Under the pieces are notes generated by a model. The model did no database searches. It worked only from the letters and a program-made list of their open reading frames with translations, and had not been told where the DNA came from. 64,000 bases of DNA, taken from assembly GCF_042477335.2 (NCBI RefSeq), contig NC_091263.1, forward strand, positions 67,388,501 through 67,452,500. Direction: 5' to 3'. Each line of letters begins with the position of its first letter. The first letter of the stretch is position 1. Made by a program: the position numbers and the translations under genes. Source of the DNA: Ovis canadensis. Taxonomy: Eukaryota; Chordata; Mammalia; Artiodactyla; Bovidae. Positions 40,193 to 53,969 of the stretch are shown piece after piece.

Positions 40193-40316
40193 GACTTCCC
40201 TAGAGGTCCAGTGGTTAAGACTCTGCTTTCAAGGCAGGGGGTGCAAGTTCGATCCCTGGTCAGGGAACTAAGATCCCTCATGCCATGTGGTGTGACCAAA
40301 GAGAGGGGGAAAAAAG
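40193..40316 (+). mobile_element. CHR-type tRNA-derived SINE
   Basis: Reads gacttccctagaggtccagt, then ggtgcaagttcgatccctgg (B-box-like) and catgccatgtggtgtgacca, then an A-rich tail. Confidence 0.8.
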
Positions 40317-40929
40317 CACGTACAGTTATTCCAGTTTTTAGTGTTATCTATTGTAATCTGACATACTAAAATTGGCTCATTTTGTTAATTTATTTCATGT
40401 TTGTCTACCTACACTGCTTCAGGTTCTTTGTGCCTCTTACATATTATATACCTAAAATTTGTATAAATTATGCACTTGACTATCAGTGTATGTTACTTGA
40501 GTCTTTCATCCAAGAATCAATCAGAAAGCACAGGATAGAATTTAAAAGTCTACAGAAATAATGTCAGTGAAGCACCAAGATCGCCACCATAGGAAACCAG
40601 CAAACCAGGAGTAAATCAATGAGACATGATACTGATTCTCCCATCCCCCTAGGTCCTCAGTGCAGCTCCTTTAAGGAGTAAGATTCTTGGGGCAGAGGCC
40701 AGAGATCTTTATTTCCCCCCGAGAAATCAAAGGCCATACATGTCTCTTCAAGTATGCTGGGGAAACTCAGAGAAGGGAAGGACTCAGGGCTCTGCTTCAT
40801 GGCTCACGGCTCTGTTGGATACAGACACCTGTCTCCATTGTGTCAGGGCCACAGGTGACTAGTACCTTGGGGTTGTCATAAGAGACCTTTGAGTGCTTAA
40901 CCACCGGCAGCTCCTGTAGCCCTGACAAC

Positions 40930-41164
40930 TGCTGTGTGTGTGTGTGCATGCTAAGTTGTTTCAGTTGTGTCAACTTGTTGTGATGCTCTGAACTTTGGTC
41001 AGCGAGTCTCCCTTGTCCATGGGATTCTCCAGGCAAGAATACTGGAGTGGGTTGCCATGCCTTCCTCCAGGGGATCTTCCTGACCCAGGGATCAAACCCA
41101 TGCCTCTTAAGTCTCTTGCATTGCTGGCAGGTCCTTTATCAGTCGTGCCACCTGGGAAGCCCCT
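40930..41164 (-). mobile_element. Bov-tA SINE
   Basis: Antisense copy with a (TG)n-bearing left end. It carries ggttgccatgccttcctcca and gtgccacctgggaagccc, and is more diverged than most copies here. Confidence 0.85.
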
Positions 41165-44100
41165 GACAATTGTTGAGATCTCTTCAAAATAAGGTTACCA
41201 TTGTTTGCTCAGACTCACTATGTATGTGGACCCTGAGGGCACTTTTCCACCCAATGGGAATCATCCAGTTAGGAAAGGTGATGTGAAAACTTGTCCTTGA
41301 TTTCAGCTGAAGTGATCAATGCCCCTTGATCACTGCCACCACCTCGGCTCTGGAAGGTGTTCAGGGCAGCCTCAGCTCGCGGGCTGGGGTGTTACAGATG
41401 ATAGAACCTCCCTAGAGTCAGACTGAAGCGTGATCCTAATACACACTGTGTACCTGGATAAATGCCTTGGGCCAAGAGGAAAGGTCAGCATAGAGGCTTA
41501 AGGAGAAAGCCCCTTGGCTTTCTAAAGTACACATCATCAGGGTTGATGGGATTTGTTTGGCTGATGGGTCCTGAACCCTGGGGGATGAGGTTGAATCAGT
41601 TCTGTCAGAGGGTTTCATCCTGAAACTTGAGGTCTTTTTCAGTCAGCTATATACCTGCTGTATGAGTCCAACAAAATACATTTGGCTGGCCTGTCAGTGA
41701 GATGTATTCAGATCAGGAATCAATTTTTCTAAACGCTTTGCAGGATTCTTTCCAAAAAACTGTACCATCTCTCATACATGGATTTTACTTCCTTTGGTTT
41801 GTTCTCTGCCTCTTTTTACCCTTCCCTCTTCTTATCCCAAGTCCTCACTAGACTCCAGAGCTGTCCTCCAAGGGAGCCTTCTGGGGGTAGAAGGATCTGA
41901 ATTGGGGCGCTGTCATGAACAAGGAACAGGGACCACCTATCGCTAAAGCCACTCAGGGCTTATATATACAATTATCTTTAACAGGAAGAAAGTACCAGCC
42001 AAGAAGCCACAGGGCACACCCAGAGGTGGGCCCAGGCCTGGCACAACTGGACTGGACCCATGTGAAAAAGTTCTAGGAGCACCACGCCGCTGTAATGCCC
42101 TTCATTTTTTAGGCTGAATGGAACCAATTGAACAGTTATGAAATAATGAAATCTTCCTGGTCAGGAAGTACCCTTGTAAAAAGGAGAAGCCTCTGAAGCT
42201 TAGCCACTGACATCAGCCTGTTTTATGTGAACCAATTCAGACAAGCTGAGTGAGTTCTCTGCTGAAAGGGGGAGGAAATAGGCCTGAGGTGACAACCGTT
42301 CAGCCTCCTCGACCCTACTGTGAATGGGGTGTTGTTGAGGAGTTTCTCATAGAGCAATGTGCTTGTGTGAACACTCCATTCATTCATCCAACAGGTAAGT
42401 TGTATGTCTCATAACCTATTACGAGTGTTGTTCCAGACCCTAGGGCTGTACTGGATGCCAAGGCAGCCAAGGTTTCCGCTTTCACATTCAGCCTCAGAGC
42501 CCCCTGAGGTGGGCCCTGGGTCTTCCTGGCCCCAACTTATCTTACCCTTTCCCCACAGCCAGACCATGTAGCTGGAACCTTCCTTTCCTGGTCTTCTCCC
42601 ATTGTGTCTCTCAAGTTCTCCCAGAGCTGGTCTTCAACCTGGTAGATGCATTATCCTCGTGACCTTTCCACAGATTAGAGAAAAGGAAGCAGTGTCTGCT
42701 CATTTCCAAAGAGCAACATCTAGGACTGTTCAGATCTCTGAGAGGACACAAGCCAAAGGGACAGAATGGCCTGGGAGCTGAGCTTCAGGGTCTGATTCAT
42801 CCCTTAAGTCTCTTTCTTGACCTCAAACAAACTAATCCTATGTCATACAGGTATTATTTTCAAGCACTATGCAAGATTCCATAAACATGTTTTTTCCTAG
42901 AGGAGAACTCCAATGGAACTTTAAAAATGATAAGTCGCATCCACATAGGTGAACATGACAAGTTGATTTTATGATCAGTCCTAAAAGAAGAATTTCATCC
43001 TACTTGTATTCACATGCATCACAAAAAACTAAACTAAAACATACCAATCAATAAAAATCTCTTCGGGACCTGTTCAGCCTGGGGATAGGTTAGGGCCCCA
43101 CCCAGTCAGCAATGCTGGGTTATTTCCAAAGAGAGACATCCTTTTTTAATTCTCAGAGATGTGACAAGATGTTCCACCTGCCAGCACACCCATAAAATCT
43201 ATCCCCCTAGAGATGGGATCTCCAAATCCAAGACCTCTTCTTCCCATTCATCACCTCCTTGACTGTGAATTCATCATTCTCTCTGATGGGTCATAGCCTT
43301 GTGCTGGAGACCAGCATGGAACTAGCCAAGACTTCTGCCGAGTATCCCCCATTTGGGAGACCAGGTAGACACTGAAACAGAAGGTCCTAAGATACCCATT
43401 TTTACAGATATCTAAAAAGTGTCCTGAGGAGGTAGTGCTCCCGAATATCTGAGCAGTGGCCTGGAAATAGAATTCTTTCTCTCTGTCTCACACTCTATTT
43501 AAAAAGTACCACTTCCATCAAGCTTCCTGAGGGACCTACAGCTCACCAACCCAACTCCCTTGCACCCATCCTAAGTGAACCATCGCTCATGGAAAGGGGG
43601 CAGCACTTCCCAAACAAGGTGTCCTTGGGGGGAGTGGGTAGCTCTGACCTTCTCTTATAAATTAGGCAGTATAAAGATGATAACTTTTAATTGTGTTAAA
43701 GTTACTGTCACCTTTGAACTAGGGTGTAATGGTCTCATTCTAAACCTTATGAACTTAAGAACCTTGTGAATTTTGAAGGTAGAACTGGCAGGATTTGTGA
43801 GTAGTTTAGATGGACGGCTTGAGAGAGAAGAGCCAGGGTGACTAGATTTTAATCTGAGTAACAGGGTGACTGGGGCACTATTTATGGAGATAATGTGATT
43901 AGGGGTGGTGGAATATGGGAGTGGGAGAGGAGAAACTTTCCGGGAAAATCTTAGAAGAAAGAATACTTTGATCTTGAGCATTTAAATGTGGGAACAGCCT
44001 TTAACAGCACTGACTTGAAGCCTATTTATAACTCTAGAAATTACCATTCTTAGAAGTTTAGCAATCTATTCAGTTGCTTTACACCTCCATTTGTATCACC

Positions 44101-44870
44101 TATTTGCCTACCATAACTTACGATATGTCAGGCACTGTAGTTTACTTAAGAAGAAAGTAATGTTTAATTGTATTATCATAAAGATGAGGAAACTGAAGCT
44201 CAAAAATAACTAAGGTCATCTAGCTAGAATTATATACAGTAGAATTCTCTTTCTGTACATTTAATATATTATATAGAAAGTTAGCCCAACACGAATGATC
44301 AGGTGCTTTGTGGCTTCAGAACAAACAGCACCAGCTCCCTGGGCCCTGTGGAATACATGCTGCCCTGTCCGGTAACTTCTGATCACTAATTCCTTTATCC
44401 AGTGTATGCATAGTGCTTACTTGCTGAGCCAAGAGAATCTACGAGAGATGTCTTTGAAAAATCCTTGGAATCTTGTTGGAGTATATTTACGGTGACCACA
44501 TTTCTTCACCAAAAGTGGTGACACAGGAGCAGATATTGGCAACACATTTGAAATCGGGACTGCTCTGGAGGACCCACGGTATTTAGGCTGCCCTTGAGAT
44601 AGAACTGGGAGAGGTTTGTTTGCAGAATTTAGTCCATGAGTTGAGTGGACTCTGGGTGTTCTCCCAGTAAGCAACCTAGCACCAAACTTCTGAGACTGAC
44701 TCTTTCCCTTATAGAAGTATAACTTGGCATTCTAGACCACTGTGCACATCTGGGGCCTCAGGTCCCAGCAGGCTTCACGGCTGATGTGGGAGGCCAGGTC
44801 TCTGCAGGACAGCCCCACTCCCTGGTCCAGACTCTGAAATCTCCTTTAAATATATATATATATTTATATA
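41165..44870. other. Gene-free stretch, unassigned
   Basis: I looked on the minus strand for upstream V2R exons (extracellular ligand-binding domain) and found none I could support. It contains one MIR and otherwise single-copy-looking AT-moderate sequence with short frames only. Confidence 0.5.
44130..44230 (-). repeat. MIR SINE
   Basis: The MIR core cataaagatgaggaaactga is followed by aaggtcatctagctagaatt. Confidence 0.7.
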
Positions 44871-44871
44871 T

Positions 44872-45137
44872 ATTTTTGACCGCACTGGGTTTTCGCTGCT
44901 GGGCTTGGGCTTTCTCTAGTTCTGGCGAATGGCGGCTACTCTTTGTTGTGGTGCTCAGGCTTCTCCTTGTGGTGGCTTCCCTTGTTGCAGAACACGGGCT
45001 CTAGAACAGGCCCAGTAGTTGTGGCGCAAAGGATTAGTTGCTCCGTGGCATGTGGGATCCTCCCAGACTGGGGATAGAAACTGTGTCCCCTGCGTTGGCA
45101 GGTGGATTCTTAACCACTGGACCACCAGGGAACTCCT
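44872..45137 (-). mobile_element. CHR-type SINE, long form (antisense)
   Basis: Antisense copy carrying gaatggcggctactctttgt, gttgcagaacacgggctcta, tggattcttaaccactggac and caccagggaactcc. An (AT)n tract borders its left end (about 44852-44875). Confidence 0.8.
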
Positions 45138-45814
45138 GAAATCTCCTTTAATTCATACTGTTTGTAACTTTGTGAATAAGGGAAATGTGTAGGCAGCTTT
45201 GAAAAGGGAATTTATTATACGGATGCATCAGTACCTCATGGAGCCCAAGTTAGGTAAGCAGTCAGACCCTGGGAAGGATGAGAACTGGGAATGGAAGGCC
45301 GCCAAGAACCCTGGAGGATACTTTTTTTACCCCTATGTTTTTCTCCAGGCATCTGCTTCCCTCTTATTTCCAAGCGGCTAGACTTCTCCGCTTTACAGTC
45401 TGAGGCCATGGTGGCCCCTGGAGCTCTCAGATTTCCATGGTATTCATTCAGATGCTCAGAAGGAAATGGGTTCTTCCTTGATCCACCCCACCTCACCCTG
45501 GGGAAATGTCTGCTGGGTCTGCACCATGCTCTTTTCTGAACCCAAGTCAGGACAGAGCTCTGCGGTATAAGCCTGGCTGCTGTGGGAACCACAGATTTGG
45601 AAAGGAAAGCCAGAAAGGAACTTCTCTGAGTTTAGCTCTGAGCAGATGCTGCTCAGAACAGCTAAGGGTGGGAATGTGACCACAGATCTATTGAGGTCCT
45701 GTGGGTGTTTGCCATTTGGTCATGGTCCCCTTGGATCTATGGGGACAAATTATTTTCTGCTTATTACACTTTCCACTTTTTATTTGAGGAAACTGCTCCT
45801 TCCCCATTCCATGC

Positions 45815-47640
45815 AAGCCTGGTGGGATACAGTATTTGTTCCTTCGTGACTAGCTTATTCCACTTAGCCCAATGTCCTCAGGGTTTATCCATGTTGTACC
45901 ATGCGTCAGACCTTCCTTCCTATTTAAAGCTCCATAGTGTTCCATTATATGGCTGTGCCTTATTTTGCTTATCCGTTCGTTCCTTGATGGATACTTGGGT
46001 TGCTTCTACGTTTTGGCTACTGTGGATAATGCTGCTATGGACATAAGCATATAAACACCACCTTAAGATCCTGCTTTCAATTCTTTTGAGTATATATGCA
46101 GTAGAATTGCTGGCCCGTGTGATAATTCTTCATTTAATGTTTTGAGGAACTGATACACTGTTTTTCACAATTGTGCTATTTTTACATCCCCACTAACAGA
46201 CAGGATTTCAATTTCTCCACATCCTCCCCAATACTAATTTTCTGTTTTTGGATAGGTGTGAGGGTGGGTGTGAGGTAGTATCTTATTGTAATTTTGATTT
46301 GCGTCTCCCTAATGATTTAAGGATGTTGAGCATATTTTCATGGGCTCATTGGCCACTTGCATATTTTCTTCAGAGATTTCTGTTGAATTTCCACTAAAAT
46401 GTAGCTACTCAGCTACATTACCCATTTTTGAATTAGGTAGTTTGTGTTTTGTTGTTGAGTTCTAGTTCTTCATATGTTCTGGCTGTGAAACCCTTGTCAG
46501 AGATATGATTTGTATATATTTTCACCCATTCCATGGGTTGCCTTTTCACTCTATTGATTGTGTCCTTTTATGTACAGAAGTTTTTAATGTTGATGTAGTC
46601 CAACTGATATATTTTTTCATCATCATATCCAAGTCAAATTAAGAAATTATTGTCAAATTCAATGTCATAAAGTTACCCCTATGTTTTCTTCTAAGAGTTT
46701 TATAGTTTTGGCCCTTATATTTAGGTCTTTGATCCATTCTGAGTTTATTTTTGTAAATGGTATAATAAGTGTCCAACTTCATTCTTTTCCATGTCAATAT
46801 TCAGTTTTCCCAGCACCATTTGCTGAAATGATTATCCTTTCCCTATTGAATGGTTTTGCCACCCTTGTTGAAAATCATCCGACCACATATGCAAGAGTTT
46901 ATTTTTTGGCTCTCTGTGTTAATTCATTGGCCTATGTGTCTGTCTTTATGCCAGTACCACATTGTTTTGATTACTTTAGCTTTGTAGAAAGTTTTGAAAT
47001 CAGCAACTATGAGACCTCCAACTTTCTTCTTTTTCAAGATTGTTTTTGGTTATTTGGAGTTCGTTGAATTTTGAATTTTATGGCAGATTTTTCCTATTAC
47101 TGTAAAAATCACCGTTGAGATTTTGATGAGATTGCATTGAATCTATAGATTGCTTTGGATAATACTGACATCTTAACTATATTAATTTTTCCAGTCCATA
47201 AACATGAGATGTCTTTTCATTTGTTTGTATCTTTTAAATTTCTTTCAGCAATATTTTGTACTTTTAAGTGTACAGAACTTTTTGCCTCTTTAGTTAATTT
47301 AATTCCTAAGTATATTATTCTTTTTGATGCTATCACAAGTAGAATTGTTTTCGTAATCTTTTTCACATAGTTCATTTTTGGTGTATTAGAAATATCACTG
47401 ATTTTTGAGTATATTTTATATTCTTCAGCTTTTCCGAATTCACTTATTATTAGTTCTGACAGTTTATTTTGTATTTGTGTGTAATATTTAGGGTTATCCT
47501 GATATAAGATCATGTCATATAAGAACAAAGATAAACCTTTTATTTTCTTTTTCTTGGCTAGTTGCTCTCACTAGATGTCTAGTAGTATGTTGAATAGAAG
47601 TGGTGAAAGTGGGCATCCTCTCCTCTTGGGACTCCAGTGA
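45815..47640 (-). mobile_element. Old L1 LINE, ORF2 3' portion (antisense)
   Basis: Read on the plus strand this is the antisense of L1 ORF2 and 3' sequence: tccatgttgtaccatgcgtc near 45890, gggttgcttctacgttttgg near 45997, tttgatccattctgag near 46728, ccagcaccatttgctgaaat near 46810, gaatagaagtggtgaaagtg near 47593. It is diverged with no intact frame. Short open frames in it are chance remnants. Confidence 0.8.
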
Positions 47641-48250
47641 TACAAATTTTATATCTTTTGCTATTGTCCCATAGGTCCTGATACTCTGCTACTTTTTTTT
47701 TTTTTTTTTTGAGAAACCTATATTCAGGACTTCCCTGGTAATCCAATGGTTAAGGCAGGGGGAGTGGGTTCAATCCCTGGTTGAGGAACGAAGATCCCAC
47801 AAGCCATGTGGCACTGCCAAAAAACAAAACAAAACAAAACAAAACTGTTTTCTCTTATTCAAATTAAATAATTTTATCAACTATCTGAAACTTCACCAAT
47901 CCTTTTCTCTATATTTTCCTTTCTATGCTTGAGCTCATCCAGTGTTATTTTTGTTGTTTGTTTGCCTCGGTTGTGAAAGCTTTCCTTTCTAAAAGTTCCA
48001 TTTGGTTCTTCTACATATCTATTGTTCCTTTGCTGATAGTTTTTTACTTTTTCCATTTGCCTAAAGAGCTCTTGTAATTGCTTGTTGAAGTGTTTATGTA
48101 ACCGTTTTAAAATCCTTGTCAGATAATTTCAACCTCTATGTCATCTCAGTACTAAGTGTCTGTTGATTATCTTTTCCCATTTGAGTTGAGATTTTCTTGG
48201 CTTTTGGTATGAGTAATTTTGGACTGTATCTTGGACATTTTGAGTACAAG
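47640..48250 (-). mobile_element. Probable second L1 fragment (antisense), split by a SINE
   Basis: The T-rich text (ttgctattgtcccataggtc; ttccatttggttcttctaca; gatttttccatttgc-like phrases) resembles another antisense L1 segment. It is interrupted at 47727-47844 by a tRNA-derived SINE that follows a T run. The family is not certain. Confidence 0.45.
47727..47844 (+). mobile_element. CHR-type tRNA-derived SINE in an L1 fragment
   Basis: Reads ggacttccctggtaatccaa, ggttcaatccctggttgagg, catgtggcactgcc, and an (AAAAC)n tail. A T20+ run lies just upstream at about 47692-47710. Confidence 0.8.
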
Positions 48251-48544
48251 GTTAGGAGACTCTGTTTTTCATATAACAATTTTAATAGGCAGTCAATCTA
48301 TTTATGTTAAGAATGCATGTCCTGGCCCACTTTTGTGGGCTGTGTTTTAAATATCAATTACTTTTCAAAGCCTTTGCAGTGCTTTTGTGGTCTGTTGCTT
48401 GTGTGCTACCCAGAGGTCAATTTGAAACCTATGCCATTCCATGCTGTAGTTCAGTTATCAAAGTTTTTGCTGTTTGATCCTGATCAGTTTGATAAATGTG
48501 CTGTGTCCAGGACTTCATACACAGATTGAAAGCATCCCCCTCTG

Positions 48545-49110
48545 CTATGGACTGCAGTGTCCTCCCTATCCCTGAAATCCTACTCCTCCCCAAATTCATA
48601 TCCTGAAGCCCTAACCCTTCATAAAGACAGGTATTTAGAAATGAGGCCTTTGGGGGGTTATTAGGTTTAGATAAGGTCATGCAGGTGGGGCCCTCATGGT
48701 GGGATTAGTGTCCCTGTAAGAAGAGACACCGGGCTTTCCTGGTGGCTCGGTGATAAAGAACCTGCCTGCCAATGCAGGAGACACAGGTTCAATCCTTGGG
48801 TTGGGAAGATCTCCTGGAGAAACAAATGGCAACCCAATCCAGTATTCTTGCCTGGGAAATCCCATGGACAGATGAACCTGGCAGGCCACAGTCCACGAAG
48901 TCACAAAGAGTTGGACACGACTTAGCTACTAAACAAGAAGAGACACCTGAGAGCTTGTTCTCTCCCTCCCTCTCTCACTCTCTCTCGCTCCCTTTCTCTC
49001 TCCTTATGCCATGTGAGGACATGGTGAGAAGTGGCCATCTATAAGAGAACAAAGAGCTGTCATCAGAAACTAACCATGCTGCCACTTTGATCTTGGACTT
49101 CAAGCCTCTA
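48545..49110 (+). mobile_element. MLT1-type (ERVL-MaLR) solo LTR split by a Bov-tA SINE
   Basis: The text ccaaattcatatcctgaagc, ggcctttggggggttattag, ggccctcatggtgggattag, then the CT-rich block and gccatgtgaggacatggtga, ttgatcttggacttcaagcc, is the MLT1 LTR. The SINE at 48731-48934 sits in the middle. No internal retroviral sequence adjoins it. Confidence 0.8.
48718..48947 (+). mobile_element. Bov-tA SINE with 13-bp target-site duplication
   Basis: The element (48731-48934) has a tRNA-derived head (gggctttcctggtggctcgg) and a Bov-A body ending gttggacacgacttagc. The 13-mer AAGAAGAGACACC is present at 48718-48730 and again at 48935-48947, a clear target-site duplication in the MLT1 LTR. Confidence 0.9.
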
Positions 49111-49114
49111 GTAC

Positions 49115-49610
49115 TGTGAGAAAAGGCACTCATGCTTCTCTCCTCATCTCTTTCCCTGCAGTCGCTGCTGCCAGGGCACTGAGGACTTCGTGTGGTCTTT
49201 CTTGCCTCTTGAGAGGCATCTGCAGAAGCTCTTGGCTTTCCTTCCCAGCTTTGTCCTGCCGTCTTTCTGTGCAAAGTAATCCTCCTGAACCATGTCCATT
49301 GTGGCACTTCTCTGGCCAACACCCTTCAGTGGCACCCTTCAGTGGCTGGCCCTTGGGAAAAGCTCAGATGCTCAGCCAGCAAGGCCCTGCATGCTGATTT
49401 CTTCAGATTCAGCTCTTGCTATATTTTCTCCTCACTTCCATTCTAGCTTAGCTAAATGTATTCCCTCAAGACACCCAAGACCTGAGTCCTGAATTTCGCC
49501 TTCACTGGATCATGCTCAGCTGGGCTTAACTAGTCTGTTCTTAAGAAGCCTTCTTTCAGCCAGAATGGGTCCCCATATCAGGTGGGCACCTTTGCTACTG
49601 TGGCTCCCAG
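49115..49610 (+). repeat. Probable L2 fragment
   Basis: Phrases like cccttcagtggctggccctt and ccagcaaggccctgcatgct fit the L2 consensus. It directly follows the MLT1 LTR. Confidence 0.45.
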
Positions 49611-49928
49611 TGTTATTTAGTTTTTCACACTTATTACCTTGGCTTTTCTGCTATCTTCTTCCCTAGACTTGTAGCCTCCAGAGCCATCACTTCTGGTTTT
49701 TTTTTTTTTTTCTGCTGTATTTATAGCACAGTGCTGAGCATATGATGAGTCAGAAAATCCACAACAAATTTTCACCTGCATTTTCTGCCTCACTTGATTG
49801 CATTTACATTCCAGCAGCAGCACTTTGCAGTTTGTGATGGTAGGCCTTTGCTTCTAAGAGCCTCTCAGACAGAGCCTGCAAGTTCTGTCTTTTCTTCTCC
49901 TTCTTTTTACCTTCTATTTCCCTCTTAG

Positions 49929-50140
49929 GGGCTTCCCTGGTGGCTCAGACAATAAAGAATGTACCTGCAAGGCAGTAGACCCAGGTTCAATTCCTGGGTC
50001 AGGAAGATCCCCTGGAGAAGGGAATGGTACCCACTCCAGTATTATTGCTTGGAGAATTCCATGTACAGAGGAGCCTGGTGGGCTATAGTCCATGGAGTTA
50101 CAAAGAGACATGACTAAGTGACCAACACTTTCACTTTCTC
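49929..50140 (+). mobile_element. Bov-tA SINE
   Basis: Sense copy: gggcttccctggtggctcag (tRNA-derived head), then agatcccctggagaaggga, ending in a tcactttctctc tail. Confidence 0.9.
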
Positions 50141-50763
50141 TCTTATATCCAAAAAAAATTCCTCTTTCATCAGAATGCTCTCAACGATCCCAACTGAGAT
50201 TCGTGGTTTATTCATTGAATTGAATCAAGTTGAATGAGAGACCATAACAAGGAGAAGGGCTCTGAGCCCTGATTCCTGGATCATATAAGTGAATCTGAGG
50301 AAGTGCTCCCCTAACTCTTCTTGCTTCCCAGTGAGATGGTGATTCCCATCTGGGCCCTCTGGGGATGTTAATGGAAGCACTTTGTGGTATATCAGGGCGT
50401 TTAGAGGACTGGAACAGCTCACTTTCTCTGTTCTGAATTGCCTTGCCTTGTTCTCTGTGTCTCCTGGTAGCACTGCTGCTTGAATATGTAAGACTTTGCA
50501 GGTGCTAGCTACCTACAACCATCAAGTACTTAACAACATACATCTATCTCTCTGCTCCTTTGCCCTGTTTGGGAAGTGCACCAGGCCTAGTTATAATTTT
50601 CACTCTAAGAAGCAGCAACCCTGTAAGGGGATCTGAGAGATAGCGGGGCAGTGACAATGATATTTCAAAGTCCAGAATCTATGTGACACACTTTGTTGGG
50701 GTGGCAAGATACACCTTAGCTGCCAGCATGCGGAGATTTAAAGCAAGAAAATGAAGAGCACAC

Positions 50764-50872
50764 GGGACTTCCCTAGTGGTCCAGTGATTAAGACGTCTCA
50801 CTTGTCGGGGGCGTGGGTTTGATCCTAGTCAGGAGAACTGAGATCCTGCATGCCTGAATGGCCAAAACAAGG
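50764..50872 (+). mobile_element. CHR-type tRNA-derived SINE
   Basis: Reads gggacttccctagtggtcca, gggtttgatcctagtcagga and a short A-rich end. Confidence 0.75.
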
Positions 50873-51045
50873 AGCACACATGCCAGCAATGGCATGGCAA
50901 CCACGTTATATTAAAATTATCCTAATCTTATTGAGTGGTTCTATGTGAACGTGTTTTCGAATAAGCCAATTAAATTCATGTGATGAAAACATAATATTAG
51001 ATCAATTAATTTATGAACCTTGTACTAATGACTATTTACAACATT

Positions 51046-51051
51046 TTTATT
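51046..51051 (-). terminator. FAM240A: Candidate poly(A) signal AATAAA for FAM240A
   Basis: TTTATT on the plus strand reads AATAAA on the minus strand, about 530 nt past the FAM240A stop. It is the first canonical hexamer I saw downstream. A mariner-type repeat lies between stop and signal and would fall in the 3' UTR. Confidence 0.3.
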
Positions 51052-51159
51052 GCTGCAGATAGGTGCATTTCTCTTATTAAAAGAAAACAAGAGAAAGGAT
51101 TACATGATCTGTTTCTTAGGAGAGATGTAGAGCAACAGTACTGTGCAAATGTTTAAAGT

Positions 51160-51242
51160 CTTGGGTTGGCCAAAAGTTCATTTGAGTTTTTCCTTAAGAT
51201 GTTATCAAAACGCCTGAGTGAACTTTTTGGTCAACCCAGTAT
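51160..51242 (+). mobile_element. Mariner-derived MITE with terminal inverted repeats
   Basis: The left end ttgggttggccaaaagttca is mirrored by the right end, whose complement reads tgggttgaccaaaaagttca. At about 80 bp it matches the short ruminant mariner-type elements. It lies 340 nt past the FAM240A stop and could be part of its 3' UTR. Confidence 0.8.
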
Positions 51243-51581
51243 GACTGTAAAAATCATCACCCCCCACCTCGTGTGCTTAGAATTTCAATATTGGGATTTC
51301 AAAATTAGAAGATAATAATATGGAAATAAAGCAAGCTACATAGAGCTTTGATATTAGATAATTCCATCTTTAGAGGTACTGGGAATAATATTCTGGCTCC
51401 CGTGAAGAGAGGACTGTCTTGGCTAATAATTCCCACTCAGCACTGGAGAAGGCTCCACAGGTAAACCCCTCACAGGTGGGGGAAACAATAGTATGGGATA
51501 TGTATGGTGTAGCAAAGGGACTAAGGAATTTGCACTGGCTTGTCCTGGCAGAATAACCTCAGTGCTTTGTATCCTCTTGTG

Positions 51582-53691
<2,110 letters not shown>

Positions 53692-53879
53692 ACTACTGGA
53701 GTGGGTAGCCTATCCCTTCTCCAGCATCTGACAAATACCTCTGTCCTTCCTTCCCCCTCACAAATGAATGACTTCTCAGCTTTTTATCAGCAGGAAGTAT
53801 TTTATGCTATTTATGCTATTGGCATTTTATACTATTGGTCCCCTTAGTTATCATATCTCCATGAGTCAATATCCCCTTC

Positions 53880-53965
53880 CTCATATTCTAGGTGAGACAT
53901 TTGAGAAGTGATTAAATTTGCTCGAGGTCTCATGGCTGTAGCAGGTAGAAGGCAGGCTGCACACC
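53880..53965 (-). repeat. MIR SINE upstream of FAM240A
   Basis: ctaggtgagacatttgagaa, then aggtctcatggctgtagcag, then gtagaaggcaggctgc. Diverged. Confidence 0.5.
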
Positions 53966-53969
53966 TCGG

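Noticed and set aside
41165-44870. Possible upstream V2R extracellular exons
   Set aside because: No stretch showed the ligand-binding-domain motifs expected of V2R exons 2-5.
46681-47528. Open frames of 70-128 codons rich in Phe and Leu
   Set aside because: They come from the antisense strand of L1 ORF2 and match L1 wording throughout.
48731-50140. tRNA-like A and B boxes in several SINEs as tRNA genes
   Set aside because: They are the tRNA-derived heads of Bov-tA and CHR SINEs and lack a complete cloverleaf.
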